Assembly (NCBI RefSeq): GCF_030252185.1
Contig: NZ_CP126970.1
Span: 2,480,001-2,544,000, forward strand
Source of the DNA: Corynebacterium suedekumii
GTDB lineage: Bacteria > Actinomycetota > Actinomycetes > Mycobacteriales > Mycobacteriaceae
Direction: 5' to 3'
DNA: 64,000 nucleotides
Positions 8,701-17,172 of the stretch are shown here, one piece after another. Below the pieces are notes generated by a model. It was not told where the DNA came from and ran no database searches. It saw only the letters and a program-made list of their open reading frames with translations. The translations under genes were made by a program, and so were the position numbers. Every line of letters begins with the position of its first letter. The first letter of the stretch is position 1.

Positions 8701-9123
8701 ATGCGTTCTTTCCGCATCGCAGCAGTGGCCGGCGCCTCCGCTCTGGCCATGACCTTCGGCAGCATCTCCGCCGTCTCCGCACAGGATGCCGTCGAGCCGG
8801 CTCCGGGCGCTGAGGAGATCGTCCAGGGCGAGGAGAACGGCGAGGACAAGCGCGTCCCCGTCCTCCCGCACACCCCGGTCGGCACCGACGATGAGCCGGC
8901 CGAAGGCGGCTCCCTGTCCTCCAAGATCAACAATGGTCTGAACCTCGACGGTGACCACGCAGCCCAGAGCCCGGCAATCTTCGGTTCCTCCAAGGACCTC
9001 GACTCCCAGCCGCGTTGGGCTCAGCTCCTCTACGCCGGCACCATCCTCGGCGCCTTCGGCACCGTCATCGGCGCCATCGTCGGCCCGATCTACAACTTCT
9101 TCGTCCACGGCCCGCAGGCCTAA
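8701..9123 (+). CDS. Small secreted protein with C-terminal hydrophobic segment (paralogue 1)
   Basis: 140 residues. The N-terminus is a Sec signal peptide (M-R-S-F-R, hydrophobic stretch, A-V-S-A before Q-D). The mature part is acidic and ends with a hydrophobic glycine-rich helix (I-L-G-A-F-G-T-V-I-G-A-I-V-G) and a short aromatic tail. It shares this layout with the next gene 40 nt downstream, so the two are probably one operon. Position matches small secreted proteins next to mtr in C. glutamicum. Inference: a cell-envelope or mycomembrane component; no enzyme motif is visible. Confidence 0.85.
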   Translation: MRSFRIAAVAGASALAMTFGSISAVSAQDAVEPAPGAEEIVQGEENGEDKRVPVLPHTPVGTDDEPAEGGSLSSKINNGLNLDGDHAAQSPAIFGSSKDLDSQPRWAQLLYAGTILGAFGTVIGAIVGPIYNFFVHGPQA

Positions 9124-9163
9124 GTCCGAGTCGTTCCACTCCTCTCGAAAGCAGGAAATTCAC

Positions 9164-9550
9164 ATGCGTAAGTTCCGCACCACTGCCGTGGCCGCCGCCA
9201 CCGCCTTCTCCCTGACCATCGCCGGCACCGGCGTCGCCGCTGCTCAGGACGACGCCGCCGAGGACACCCAGTCCTTCAACATCTCCTCCAACTCCTCCCA
9301 GCTGGGTGAGAAGAAGGATGCCTGGGAAGACGGCGAAGACGGCCCGTACATCGATGGCCCGAACCAGGTCACCGGTACCGACCTGCTCGGTTCCTCCACC
9401 GCTGACAAGGCCACCGACGAGAAGCCGGGCGTCCCCGAGTGGGCTGACGACTGGCGCAACATCGCCTACGTCGGCGTTGCCGGTTCCATCATCGGTGCCA
9501 TCGTCGCCGGCATCAACTGGCTGAAGTTCCAGGGCATCCTCCCCTACTGA
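9164..9550 (+). CDS. Small secreted protein with C-terminal hydrophobic segment (paralogue 2)
   Basis: 128 residues from the ATG at 9164, chosen because M-R-K-F-R-T-T-A begins a clear signal peptide ending A-A-A before Q-D-D and GAAAGCAGGA lies upstream. Frames starting earlier overlap the preceding gene. The mature protein is Asp/Glu-rich with a final helix G-V-A-G-S-I-I-G-A-I-V-A-G, like its neighbour. The pair ends in a terminator. Strong expression is suggested by the conserved codon choice, but function is unknown. Confidence 0.85.
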   Translation: MRKFRTTAVAAATAFSLTIAGTGVAAAQDDAAEDTQSFNISSNSSQLGEKKDAWEDGEDGPYIDGPNQVTGTDLLGSSTADKATDEKPGVPEWADDWRNIAYVGVAGSIIGAIVAGINWLKFQGILPY

Positions 9551-9591
9551 TCATCACGCCCCTTGCGGGGTTGATCAGCTCAGCTGAATCA

Positions 9592-9625
9592 GGCGCTTGC
9601 CACCTTCGGGTGGGAGGCGCCTTTT
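9592..9625 (+). terminator. Rho-independent terminator of the secreted-protein pair
   Basis: Stem GGCGCTTGCCACC / GGTGGGAGGCGCC with a TTCG tetraloop and two mismatches, followed by TTTT, 41 nt after the second gene. Confidence 0.85.
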
Positions 9626-9656
9626 CGCGTCCGCCGACTACCGGGACAACGAAGGC

Positions 9657-9714
9657 CCCTGCAAACGGGGAGATCCGCTGCGCTGCAGCGCAGGGTATCT
9701 CCCCGTTTGCAGGG
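9657..9714. repeat. 58-bp palindrome between convergent genes
   Basis: Perfect 18-bp arms at 9657-9674 and 9697-9714 enclose a second palindrome, CTGCGCTGCAGCGCAG. The whole could extrude as a long hairpin. It lacks a T tract, so it is not a standard terminator, though it lies between the tails of the secreted-protein pair and map. Confidence 0.85.
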
Positions 9715-9737
9715 TCCAACCGAACCCGAAGCGAGTT

Positions 9738-10616
9738 CTACTCCTCGTCGGGCAGGGTGAGGATCTCGTTGCCGTCCTCGGTGATGACGATGGTGTGCTC
9801 GAACTGGGCGGTGAAGCGGTGGTCGTTGTTCTGCACGGTCCAGTCGTTGTCCCAGATGGTGTAGTCCAGGCCGCCGAGGTTGATCATGGGCTCGATGGTC
9901 AGGGTCATGCCGGGTTCGAGGATGTCGCGGTAGACGGTGGAGTCGTAGTGGAGGACGACGAGGCCGTTGTGGAAGGTGGGGCCGACGCCGTGGCCGGTGA
10001 AGTCGCGGACGACGTTGTAGCCGAAACGGTTGGCGTAGGACTCGATGACGCGGCCGATGACGTTGATCTCGCGGCCGGGCTTGGCCACCTTGATGCCGCG
10101 CATCATGGCCTCGTGGGTGCGCTCGACCAGGAGGCGGTGTTCCTCGGTGACGTTGCCGGCGAGGAAGGTGGCGTTGGTGTCGCCGTGGACGCCGTTCTTG
10201 TAGGCGGTGACGTCGATGTTGACGATGTCGCCGTCCTCGATGACGGTGCTGTCGGGGATGCCGTGGCAGATGATCTCGTTCATGGAGGTGCAGGTGGACT
10301 TGGGGAAGCCGCGGTAGCCCAGGGTGGAGGGGTAGGCGCCGTGGTCGCACATGTACTCGTGGGCGATGCGGTCGACCTCGTCGGTGGTCGCCCCGGGGAC
10401 GACGGCCTTGCCGGCCTCGGCGAGGGCGTTGGCGGCAATCTTGGAGGCCTCGCGCATGGCCTCGATGACCTCGGGGGTCTGGACGAAGGGTTCGCCGATG
10501 TTCTCCTGCACCTCGTCCTTCCACACGTACTCGGGACGCTCGATGTGGTCCGGGACGGTGCGGATCGGGGACAGTTTTCCGGGGGTCAGAGGTGCTCGCG
10601 TAGACATAGGGGACAT
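9738..10616 (-). CDS. map: Methionine aminopeptidase, type Ic
   Basis: 292 residues, long because of the N-terminal extension with P-x-x-P motifs found in actinobacterial MetAP1c. Metal ligands are visible in N-I-D-V-T, G-D-T-N-A-T-F, G-H-G-V-G, I-E-P-M-I and F-E-H-T-I-V. It removes N-terminal Met from nascent proteins. The start could be 10616 or the ATG at 10607; neither has a strong ribosome site. It is the last gene of the dxr-rip-ispG-pbp-map run, 29 nt after the penicillin-binding protein gene. Confidence 0.94.
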   Translation of the reverse strand: MSPMSTRAPLTPGKLSPIRTVPDHIERPEYVWKDEVQENIGEPFVQTPEVIEAMREASKIAANALAEAGKAVVPGATTDEVDRIAHEYMCDHGAYPSTLGYRGFPKSTCTSMNEIICHGIPDSTVIEDGDIVNIDVTAYKNGVHGDTNATFLAGNVTEEHRLLVERTHEAMMRGIKVAKPGREINVIGRVIESYANRFGYNVVRDFTGHGVGPTFHNGLVVLHYDSTVYRDILEPGMTLTIEPMINLGGLDYTIWDNDWTVQNNDHRFTAQFEHTIVITEDGNEILTLPDEE

Positions 10617-10645
10617 CGTAGTCCCCGCATGTCAGGAGTGGTCTG

Positions 10646-12481
10646 CTAGGGCGTGACGGGCAGGGTGGTTCCGGAGCGGTAGCTGTCGAGGGTCTGGAAG
10701 AAGTGGTCGGTGATGGCCACGGACACCTCGGAGCCGCCGCCGAGGACGACGAGGGTGGCGAAGGCGATGTCGTCGTCGCGGTAGCCGGCGAACCAGGCGT
10801 GCGAGCCGTCGTTGATCTCGGCTTCGCCGGTCTTGCCGTGGATGACGCCACCGGCCTGCATGCCACGGGCGGTGCCGGTGGTGACCACGGAGCGCATCAT
10901 GCGTTGCAGCTGTTCGATGGCCGCGGGGTCCGGCGCGGGGACGTCCTCGCTCACGGCGGTCTCGTGGCCTTCGATGAGGACGGGGACGGGGGTCTCGCCA
11001 CGGGCGGCGGTGGCGGCGACAAGCGCCAGTCCGAAGGGGCTGGCGAGGTCGAGACCCTGGCCGTAGCCGGCTTCGGTGCGGTCGAGTGGGGTCTCGCCTT
11101 CGGGGACGGAGCCGGTGACGGTGCCGAGGCCGGGGATGTCGTAGTCGATGCCCAGGCCGAACTGTTTGGCGGTGTCCTTGAGTTCGCCGGGTTCGAGTCG
11201 GGTGGAGATGTCGGCGAAGGTGGTGTTGCAGGAGGAGGCGAAGGCCCGCTCGAGGGGGACGTTGCCCAGGGAGAACTGGTTGTAGTTGACCACCTGGCGA
11301 CCGTGGATGTTCATGGCTCCGGGGCACGGGACGACGGTGTCGGCGGTCAGGCCTTCGTCCTGGATGCCGGCGACGGCGGTGACGATCTTGAACACGGAGC
11401 CGGGCGGGTACTGGCCGGTCAGGGCCAGGTCGCCGGATTCGTCGGCTTTCTCGGTCTGGGCGACGGCGAGGACCTGTCCGGTGGAGGGGCGGACGGCGAC
11501 GAGCATGGCCTGTGCCCCGGCCTGGAGGTTGACGGCCTCCTGGGCGGCGCGTTGGATGTCGCGGTCGAGGCTGACGCGGACGGCGGGGGCGGGCTGGGCG
11601 GCGTGGTAGGCGACGTCGTCGATGGGGGCGCCGTGTTCGTTGACGGCCATGACGCGCCAGCCGTTGGCGCCGTCGAGTTCATCGGCGACGATGCCGGACA
11701 CTCGCGACATGATGTCGGGGGCGAAGTGCGGGTCGACGGTGACCATCGCGGCCTCCTCGTTGACGATCACCCCTTCCACGCCCGTCAGCTCCTCCGCGAC
11801 GGTGGGGCCTTCGGTGGGGTTGACCATGGTGACGGAGTAGGTGCCGTCGACGCGGCTGAGGCGTTCGGCGAGGGCGCCGGCGTCGATACGCGCGACGGTG
11901 TCGTCGCGCTCGTGCGCGGCGTTGACGGCGTCGGCGATGCGGGCGGCGACGGGGCGGACGTCGTCAAGCATGTCGGTGTCCACCAGGATGCGCCAGGTGG
12001 TGCCGGGTTCGAGGACGTCCGCGCCGTCGGAGCTGATGACGCTGGCGCGGCCGGCGGGGACGGGTCGCAGTTCGAGGTGCTGGTTGGCGCCGAGGCGCGG
12101 ATGCAGGATGGTCGGCTGCCAACGGACGGTCCAGTCCTCCCCGGTGCGGGTCAGCGTCATGGACGTGTCGTAGGTGAGGGTGCGGTCGCGCGGCAGCTGC
12201 CAGTCGAGGGTGTAGTGGGCGGTGGCGACGTTGTCGTTGACCGTCACGTCGCCGAGCGTGGTGCTCAGCCCCTCGGCCTGCAGGCCGTCGTAGGTGGCGG
12301 CGATGACTCCCGTGGCGTCGGCGGGGATGTCCACGAGCTCACCGAGCGTATCGACGTCGCGTTCACTCAGCGCCGCGAGGAAGTCCGCGGCGACCGGCTC
12401 CGCGTCGGCGGGCTTGGGGGTGCACGAGGCCAGGGAGAAGGCGAGCAGCGTCGCCGTGAGGGCGGCCGTCGTGCGTCTCAT
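10646..12481 (-). CDS. Penicillin-binding protein (transpeptidase), lipoprotein
   Basis: 611 residues. A lipoprotein signal ends in L-A-S-C20. An NTF2-like MecA_N domain (about 25-135) precedes a PBP dimerisation domain and a transpeptidase domain with S362-x-x-K365 (G-S-V-F-K), S417-C-N419 and K550-T-G. It should cross-link peptidoglycan from the outer face of the cell membrane. The domain order is that of the corynebacterial class B-like PBP encoded at the same place beside ispG and map. It starts 9 nt after the ispG stop. Confidence 0.92.
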   Translation of the reverse strand: MRRTTAALTATLLAFSLASCTPKPADAEPVAADFLAALSERDVDTLGELVDIPADATGVIAATYDGLQAEGLSTTLGDVTVNDNVATAHYTLDWQLPRDRTLTYDTSMTLTRTGEDWTVRWQPTILHPRLGANQHLELRPVPAGRASVISSDGADVLEPGTTWRILVDTDMLDDVRPVAARIADAVNAAHERDDTVARIDAGALAERLSRVDGTYSVTMVNPTEGPTVAEELTGVEGVIVNEEAAMVTVDPHFAPDIMSRVSGIVADELDGANGWRVMAVNEHGAPIDDVAYHAAQPAPAVRVSLDRDIQRAAQEAVNLQAGAQAMLVAVRPSTGQVLAVAQTEKADESGDLALTGQYPPGSVFKIVTAVAGIQDEGLTADTVVPCPGAMNIHGRQVVNYNQFSLGNVPLERAFASSCNTTFADISTRLEPGELKDTAKQFGLGIDYDIPGLGTVTGSVPEGETPLDRTEAGYGQGLDLASPFGLALVAATAARGETPVPVLIEGHETAVSEDVPAPDPAAIEQLQRMMRSVVTTGTARGMQAGGVIHGKTGEAEINDGSHAWFAGYRDDDIAFATLVVLGGGSEVSVAITDHFFQTLDSYRSGTTLPVTP

Positions 12482-12490
12482 GGTCGGGCC

Positions 12491-13666
12491 CTAGCGGGTG
12501 ACCTTGACGTCGGGGCGGGCACCCTCGACCTCTTCGAGTCCCTGCTCCTCGGCCAGGCGGAGGGCCTCCTCGATGAGCGTCTGCACGATCTGGGACTCGG
12601 GCACGGTCTTGATCACCTCACCCTTGACGAAGATCTGGCCCTTGCCGTTACCCGAGGCCACACCGAGGTCGGCGTCGCGGGCCTCACCCGGGCCGTTGAC
12701 CACACAGCCCATGACGGCGACGCGCAGCGGGAACTCCATGCCCTCGAGACCGGCGGTGACTTCCTCGGCGAGGGTGTACACGTCGACCTGGGCGCGGCCA
12801 CAGGACGGGCAGGAGACGATCTCGAGCTTGCGGGGGCGCAGGTTGAGCGACTGCAGGATCTGGTCGCCGACCTTGATCTCCTCCACCGGGTCGGCGGACA
12901 GGGACACACGGATGGTGTCGCCGATGCCCTGGCTGAGCAGCGCACCGAAGGCAACGGAGGACTTGATGGTGCCCTGGAAGGCGGGGCCGGCCTCGGTGAC
13001 GCCGAGGTGCAGCGGGTAGTCGGTCTTCTCGGCGAGCTGACGGTAGGCCTCGACCATGATGACCGGGTCGGAGTGCTTGACGGAGATGGCGATGTCGCCG
13101 TAGCCGTGCTCCTCGAACAGGCCGGCCTCCCAGATCGCGGACTCGACGAGGGCCTCCGGGGTGGCCTTGCCGTACTTCTCCATGAGGCGCTTGTCCAGGG
13201 AACCGCCGTTGACGCCGATGCGGATCGGGATGCCCGCGTCACCGGCGGCCTTGGCCACCTCCTTGACGCGGCCGTCGAACTCCTTGATGTTGCCGGGGTT
13301 GACGCGCACGGCGGCACAGCCGGCGTCGATGGCGGAGAAGATGTACTTCGGCTGGAAGTGGATGTCGGCGATGACCGGGATCGGCGACTTCTTCGCGATG
13401 ATCGGCAGCGCCTCCGCGTCCACCGTCTTCGGGCACGCCACGCGGACGATGTCGCAGCCGGACGCGGTGAGCTGGGCGATCTGCTGCAGGGTGGCGTTGA
13501 TGTCGTGCGTCTTGGTGGTGGTCATGGACTGCACCGAGATCGGGTGATCCGAGCCGACGCCGACGGAGCCGACCATCAGCTGGCGGGTCTTACGTCGCGG
13601 CGCCAGCACCGGCGGCGGGCCGTCCGGGATGCCGAGGCCGACGGGACGTCCGGTGGGGGCAGACAC
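12491..13666 (-). CDS. ispG: 4-hydroxy-3-methylbut-2-en-1-yl diphosphate synthase (IspG/GcpE)
   Basis: 391 residues from the GTG at 13666, chosen over the ATG at 13675 because the AGGAG at 13677-13681 leaves only 1 nt before that ATG but 10 nt before the GTG. The N-terminal TIM barrel carries V-Q-S-M-T; the Fe-S domain has C-P-S-C-G-R and [10 protein letters not shown] with the three cluster Cys. It converts MEcPP to HMBPP, the penultimate MEP-pathway step. Dxr, an earlier step of the same pathway, is in the same operon. Confidence 0.95.
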   Translation of the reverse strand: MSAPTGRPVGLGIPDGPPPVLAPRRKTRQLMVGSVGVGSDHPISVQSMTTTKTHDINATLQQIAQLTASGCDIVRVACPKTVDAEALPIIAKKSPIPVIADIHFQPKYIFSAIDAGCAAVRVNPGNIKEFDGRVKEVAKAAGDAGIPIRIGVNGGSLDKRLMEKYGKATPEALVESAIWEAGLFEEHGYGDIAISVKHSDPVIMVEAYRQLAEKTDYPLHLGVTEAGPAFQGTIKSSVAFGALLSQGIGDTIRVSLSADPVEEIKVGDQILQSLNLRPRKLEIVSCPSCGRAQVDVYTLAEEVTAGLEGMEFPLRVAVMGCVVNGPGEARDADLGVASGNGKGQIFVKGEVIKTVPESQIVQTLIEEALRLAEEQGLEEVEGARPDVKVTR

Positions 13667-13739
13667 AGTGCACATTCTCCTGACGGGGACAACAGTTTTG
13701 GTGTCCCTCACTCTAGCACCGCACCCCGCACTCCCCTGC

Positions 13740-14951
13740 TCAGCCGAACAGGCGAACCGGATTGACCACGTCCGCGACGATGACGATCATGCCCACCGTC
13801 AGCAGCACCGCCGCCATGGCGTAGGTCACGGGCATGAGCTTCTCGTAGTTGGCCGGGCCGCCCGGGCCCAGGCCACGCAGGCGACGGAAGAAGTCGCGGA
13901 CCTTCTCGTAGAGCACCACCGCGATGTGCCCGCCGTCGAGCGGCGGCAGGGGCACGAGGTTGAACAGGGCGAGGAAGAAGTTGAGGGAGGCGAGCATCAT
14001 CCAGAACATGTCCCACAGGGAACGTTCCACCAGCTCACCGCCGACGCGGGAGGCACCGACGACGCTCATGGGCCCCTCGACGTCGCGCTCGGCGCCGAAG
14101 ATGGAGGCCACCACGCCGGGGATCTTCGCCGGGAAGGACAGCAGTCCCTCGACGGTGGCGTCGAGCAGCTGGCCGGTGAAGGTGGCTGTGGCGCCGACGG
14201 CCTCGACGGGGCCGAACTGCTTGACGGCGTCGACGATGGGCGCGTTGGTCACACCGATCGCCCCAGCCTGGATCTCCTGGCCCTGGGCGTTGAGGCGGGT
14301 GACGGAGGCGACGGTGACGTCGACCTCGGAGGTCGCGCCGTCGCGTTCGACGGTGAGGGTGAGGGTGTCGCCGGGGCGTTCGAGGACGGCGTCGCGAAGC
14401 GCGTAGAAGTCGCTGAGCTCCTCCCCGTCGATGGCGAGGATGCGGTCGCCCACCTCGATGCCGGCCTCCCCGGCGGGGCCGGTGCCGGTGCAGTCCGCCA
14501 GCGTCTCCGCGTCGACCTGGTCGGACACGCACGCGACCTGCCCAACCGTCGGCGTGGTGTCGGCGTAGGGGTTGGGGATACCGCTGGTCACGGCCACGCC
14601 GTAGAGGATGAGGAAACCGACGATGAGGTTCATCGCCACCCCGCCCGAGAGCACGATGACCCGCTGCCACCACGGCTTGTTCACCATCGCGTGCGGCGCC
14701 TCATCGTGGGTGACGGGATCCTGCGCGGTCATGCCGGCGATGTCGCAGAAACCACCGAACGGCAGCGCGGCGATGCCGTACTGCGTGTGCCCGCGCCGCA
14801 CCGACCACACCGTCGGCCCGAAGCCGATGAAGTACCGGCGCACCCGCATGCCGAAGGCACGCGCGGTGAACATGTGGCCCGCCTCGTGCAGCGCGATGGT
14901 CACCGCGATGCCGAGGGCGAACAGGAACACGCCGAGCAGGTAGGCGGCCAC
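13740..14951 (-). CDS. Site-2 intramembrane zinc metalloprotease (Rip1/RseP type)
   Basis: 403 residues. The first membrane helix holds H22-E-A-G-H26, a PDZ domain follows in the middle (about 120-250), and the C-terminal part has P-P-L-D-G-G-H, the third zinc ligand. It cleaves membrane proteins such as anti-sigma factors within the bilayer. It is placed between dxr and ispG as in other actinobacteria, 13 nt after the dxr stop. Confidence 0.94.
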   Translation of the reverse strand: MAAYLLGVFLFALGIAVTIALHEAGHMFTARAFGMRVRRYFIGFGPTVWSVRRGHTQYGIAALPFGGFCDIAGMTAQDPVTHDEAPHAMVNKPWWQRVIVLSGGVAMNLIVGFLILYGVAVTSGIPNPYADTTPTVGQVACVSDQVDAETLADCTGTGPAGEAGIEVGDRILAIDGEELSDFYALRDAVLERPGDTLTLTVERDGATSEVDVTVASVTRLNAQGQEIQAGAIGVTNAPIVDAVKQFGPVEAVGATATFTGQLLDATVEGLLSFPAKIPGVVASIFGAERDVEGPMSVVGASRVGGELVERSLWDMFWMMLASLNFFLALFNLVPLPPLDGGHIAVVLYEKVRDFFRRLRGLGPGGPANYEKLMPVTYAMAAVLLTVGMIVIVADVVNPVRLFG

Positions 14952-14964
14952 GGATCTCCTCTAC

Positions 14965-16132
14965 TTAACTGAGCTTGTCGACGACCGCGTTGGCCCGCAT
15001 GCGTGCCTCCCGCTCCACTGCGAGGATGTCGTCGACGCTTGAGGGTACACCGGCGAACTGGTCCGCCCCCGCCAGCACCTCGGCGACGGTGTCGACGATC
15101 TGCGGGAAACGGATCCGACCCTGCAGGAACGCGGCCGCCGCCTCCTCGTTCGCCGCGTTGTACACCGCCGGATGGGTGCCACGACGCGTGGCGACCTCCC
15201 TCGCCAGCTGCACCGCCGGGAACGCCGCATCATCCAGCGGCTCAAACCGCCAGTCATGCGCCCGGGTGAAATCCAACGCCGGCTGGGCCCCGGGCACCCG
15301 GTGCGGCCAGTCGAGCGCCAGGGCGATCGGCAACTTCATCGACGGCGGCGACGCCTGCGCGATCGTGCCACCGTCGAGGAAGGTGACCATGGAGTGGATG
15401 ATCGACTGCGGATGCACGGTGACGTCGATGCGCTCGGCCGGGATGTCGAACAGCAGGGTCGCCTCGATGAGCTCGAGCCCCTTGTTCACCATCGTCGCCG
15501 AGTTCAGCGTGTTCATCTGCCCCATCGACCACGTCGGATGCGCCGCCGCCTGCTCCGGCGTCACATCCCACATCTGCTCCCGCGTCCACCCGCGGAACGG
15601 CCCACCACTGGCAGTGAGCACCAGTCGCGCGACCTCCTCCGCCGTCCCCGAATGCAGACACTGCGCCATCGCCGAATGCTCCAGAATCCACCGGCACGAT
15701 CTGTCCCGGGGCCGCCAAGGCCGTGACCAGGTCACCGCCCGCCACCAGCGACTCCTTGTTCGCCAGTGCCAGCGTCCGCCCACTGGTGATCGTCGCCAGG
15801 GTGGCCGCCAGACCCAGCGAACCGACCAACGCATTGAGGACAGTGTCCGCGTCGCGGGAGTCGACGAGCTTCTCCGCCGCATCCGGGCCCGCGATGACCG
15901 GCCCACCCAGCTGGCGGCCCACCGTGTCCGCGGCACCGGTGTCGGCGACCGCCACCTGCCCAGGGGACAGCCCCAGGCGGCGCGCCTGATTGATGATGAG
16001 GTCCGGATCCGACCCGCCCGCCGCGATCCCCACCACCACGAAGCGGTCGGGATTGTCGGCAATGACCTCGAGGGCCTGCGTGCCGATCGAGCCGGTCGAA
16101 CCGAGAATGAGGATGCGTTTGGGTGAAGTCAC
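14965..16132 (-). pseudogene. dxr: 1-deoxy-D-xylulose 5-phosphate reductoisomerase, frame broken by one extra base
   Basis: From the GTG at 16132 the protein starts with the NADPH motif L-G-S-T-G-S-I-G and continues normally to V-P-V-D-S. It then leaves frame at a GG pair (CC at 15681-15682). Removing one base restores D-S-E-H-S-A and joins the frame carrying G-G-P-F-R, N-K-G-L-E and the C-terminal domain to the stop at 14965, 388 residues in total. Dxr makes MEP from DXP, the committed step of isoprenoid synthesis, and is expected to be essential here because no mevalonate genes are visible. A sequence error is the likeliest explanation. First gene of the operon through map. Confidence 0.9.
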
Positions 16133-16319
16133 ACCACCTATTGTTTCACCCCGCGGGGGCAACCGGCGCGCATGGCCCGGATCACTGTCACGAGGTGGGG
16201 GTGTTTTCTCGCGGTGGGGGTCACGATGTGCAAAGATGAGGGGCAAGTAACTGACGGATGTTCAACGTGCAGGCCACCCCCGCGGTGGCTTGACCACGTT
16301 TTGCGAGAAGGAGAAGAAC

Positions 16320-16823
16320 GTGGCTGCTTCCCACGAGATCGTGCCTGAGGTCCACAAGGGGACCTCCACCCTGGATGTGCCCTCCGCGGCCATCGGCTGG
16401 AGCGAGCTCTCCCGCACCACCGTCCAGGTGTCCGGCTGGGTGTCCGTGCTGATCCTGCTGGGCTACAACTTCGGTAACCACACCGGCCACGTCGAGACCA
16501 TCTGGCTGCTCGTCATCGCCGCCCTCATCGCGGTCGGCCTGCTCATCCACCTCTTCGAGCCCAACGGCTCCCAGGTCCGCACCGTCACCGCCCGCAACAA
16601 GCCGGTCGGCCACGTCGAGCCCGACTGGGTCTACAACCAGAAGACCCTCTCCGGCACCTACGCCACCCTCACCGACTCCCAGCTGCGGTCCATGAACATC
16701 GACCCGGCCCGCGTCTCCCACCTGCGCGAGATCCCGGCCACCTCCCCCGCCGCGAACAACACCGACGCATACATCGGCTCCGGTTCCACCGCCTCCCGCG
16801 AGCTGGAGACCGAGACCCGCTAG
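16320..16823 (+). CDS. DUF2631-type membrane protein
   Basis: 167 residues from GTG at 16320, which has AAGGAG 6-7 nt upstream; earlier in-frame starts would swallow this site. Two hydrophobic helices (V-S-V-L-I-L-L-G-Y and W-L-L-V-I-A-A-L-I) span about residues 35-80, with a hydrophilic Ser/Thr-rich C-terminal tail. Family resemblance and the position next to dxr match the DUF2631 proteins of Corynebacteriales. Function unknown. Confidence 0.8.
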   Translation: MAASHEIVPEVHKGTSTLDVPSAAIGWSELSRTTVQVSGWVSVLILLGYNFGNHTGHVETIWLLVIAALIAVGLLIHLFEPNGSQVRTVTARNKPVGHVEPDWVYNQKTLSGTYATLTDSQLRSMNIDPARVSHLREIPATSPAANNTDAYIGSGSTASRELETETR

Positions 16824-16842
16824 GTCCGGTCACACACCGAAC

Positions 16843-16881
16843 AACCGCCCTCCCGGCTACCCGGGACGGGCGGTTCTTTGT
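16843..16881 (+). terminator. Terminator after the DUF2631 gene
   Basis: Stem AACCGCCC-TCCCGG / CCGGGA-CGGGCGGTT with a CTAC loop, followed by a T-rich CTTTGTT. Confidence 0.8.
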
Positions 16882-16904
16882 TCTCGCGGTCAGGCGCATG
16901 AGTG

Positions 16905-17163
16905 GCACTGGCGTCTGACACCGGCGTCCGAAACCGGGTGATGTGCCCCCTGGTGTCAGACGTTGGTGCTGATTCTTAGGATCCGGACAGGCCCGCAGCA
17001 CTGGCGTCTGACACCGGCGTCCGAAGCCGGGTGATGTGCCCCCTGGTGTCAGACGTTGGTGCTGATTCGCAGACACCAAGTAGGCACAGTGGCAGTTGCG
17101 TCTGACACTGGAGGCGAAAACACGCGAAACCGAGCCCGGTGTCAGACGTCAGTGCTGATTCTG
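16905..17163. repeat. Three-copy palindromic intergenic repeat
   Basis: Copies at about 16905-16977, 16998-17069 and 17092-17163, at a 93-94 bp period. Each is about 72 bp with inverted ends CGTCTGACACC / GGTGTCAGACG and a common G-T-G-C-T-G-A-T-T tail. Copies 1 and 2 are almost identical; copy 3 has a diverged centre and one changed base in its left arm. They fill the 348-bp space between DUF2631 and the ABC permease. No gene is seen there. Confidence 0.85.
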
Positions 17164-17172
17164 GGCGACCCG

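Noticed and set aside
10703..13765. 1020-codon open frame on the plus strand across pbp and ispG
   Set aside because: It runs exactly antisense to two well-supported genes and has the Gly/Asp/Val-rich composition produced by reading GC-rich genes backwards; no family motif or ribosome site.
16905..17163. Tandem repeats considered as a CRISPR array
   Set aside because: Only three units, each internally palindromic and about 72 bp long, with short similar spacers, and no cas genes in the window.
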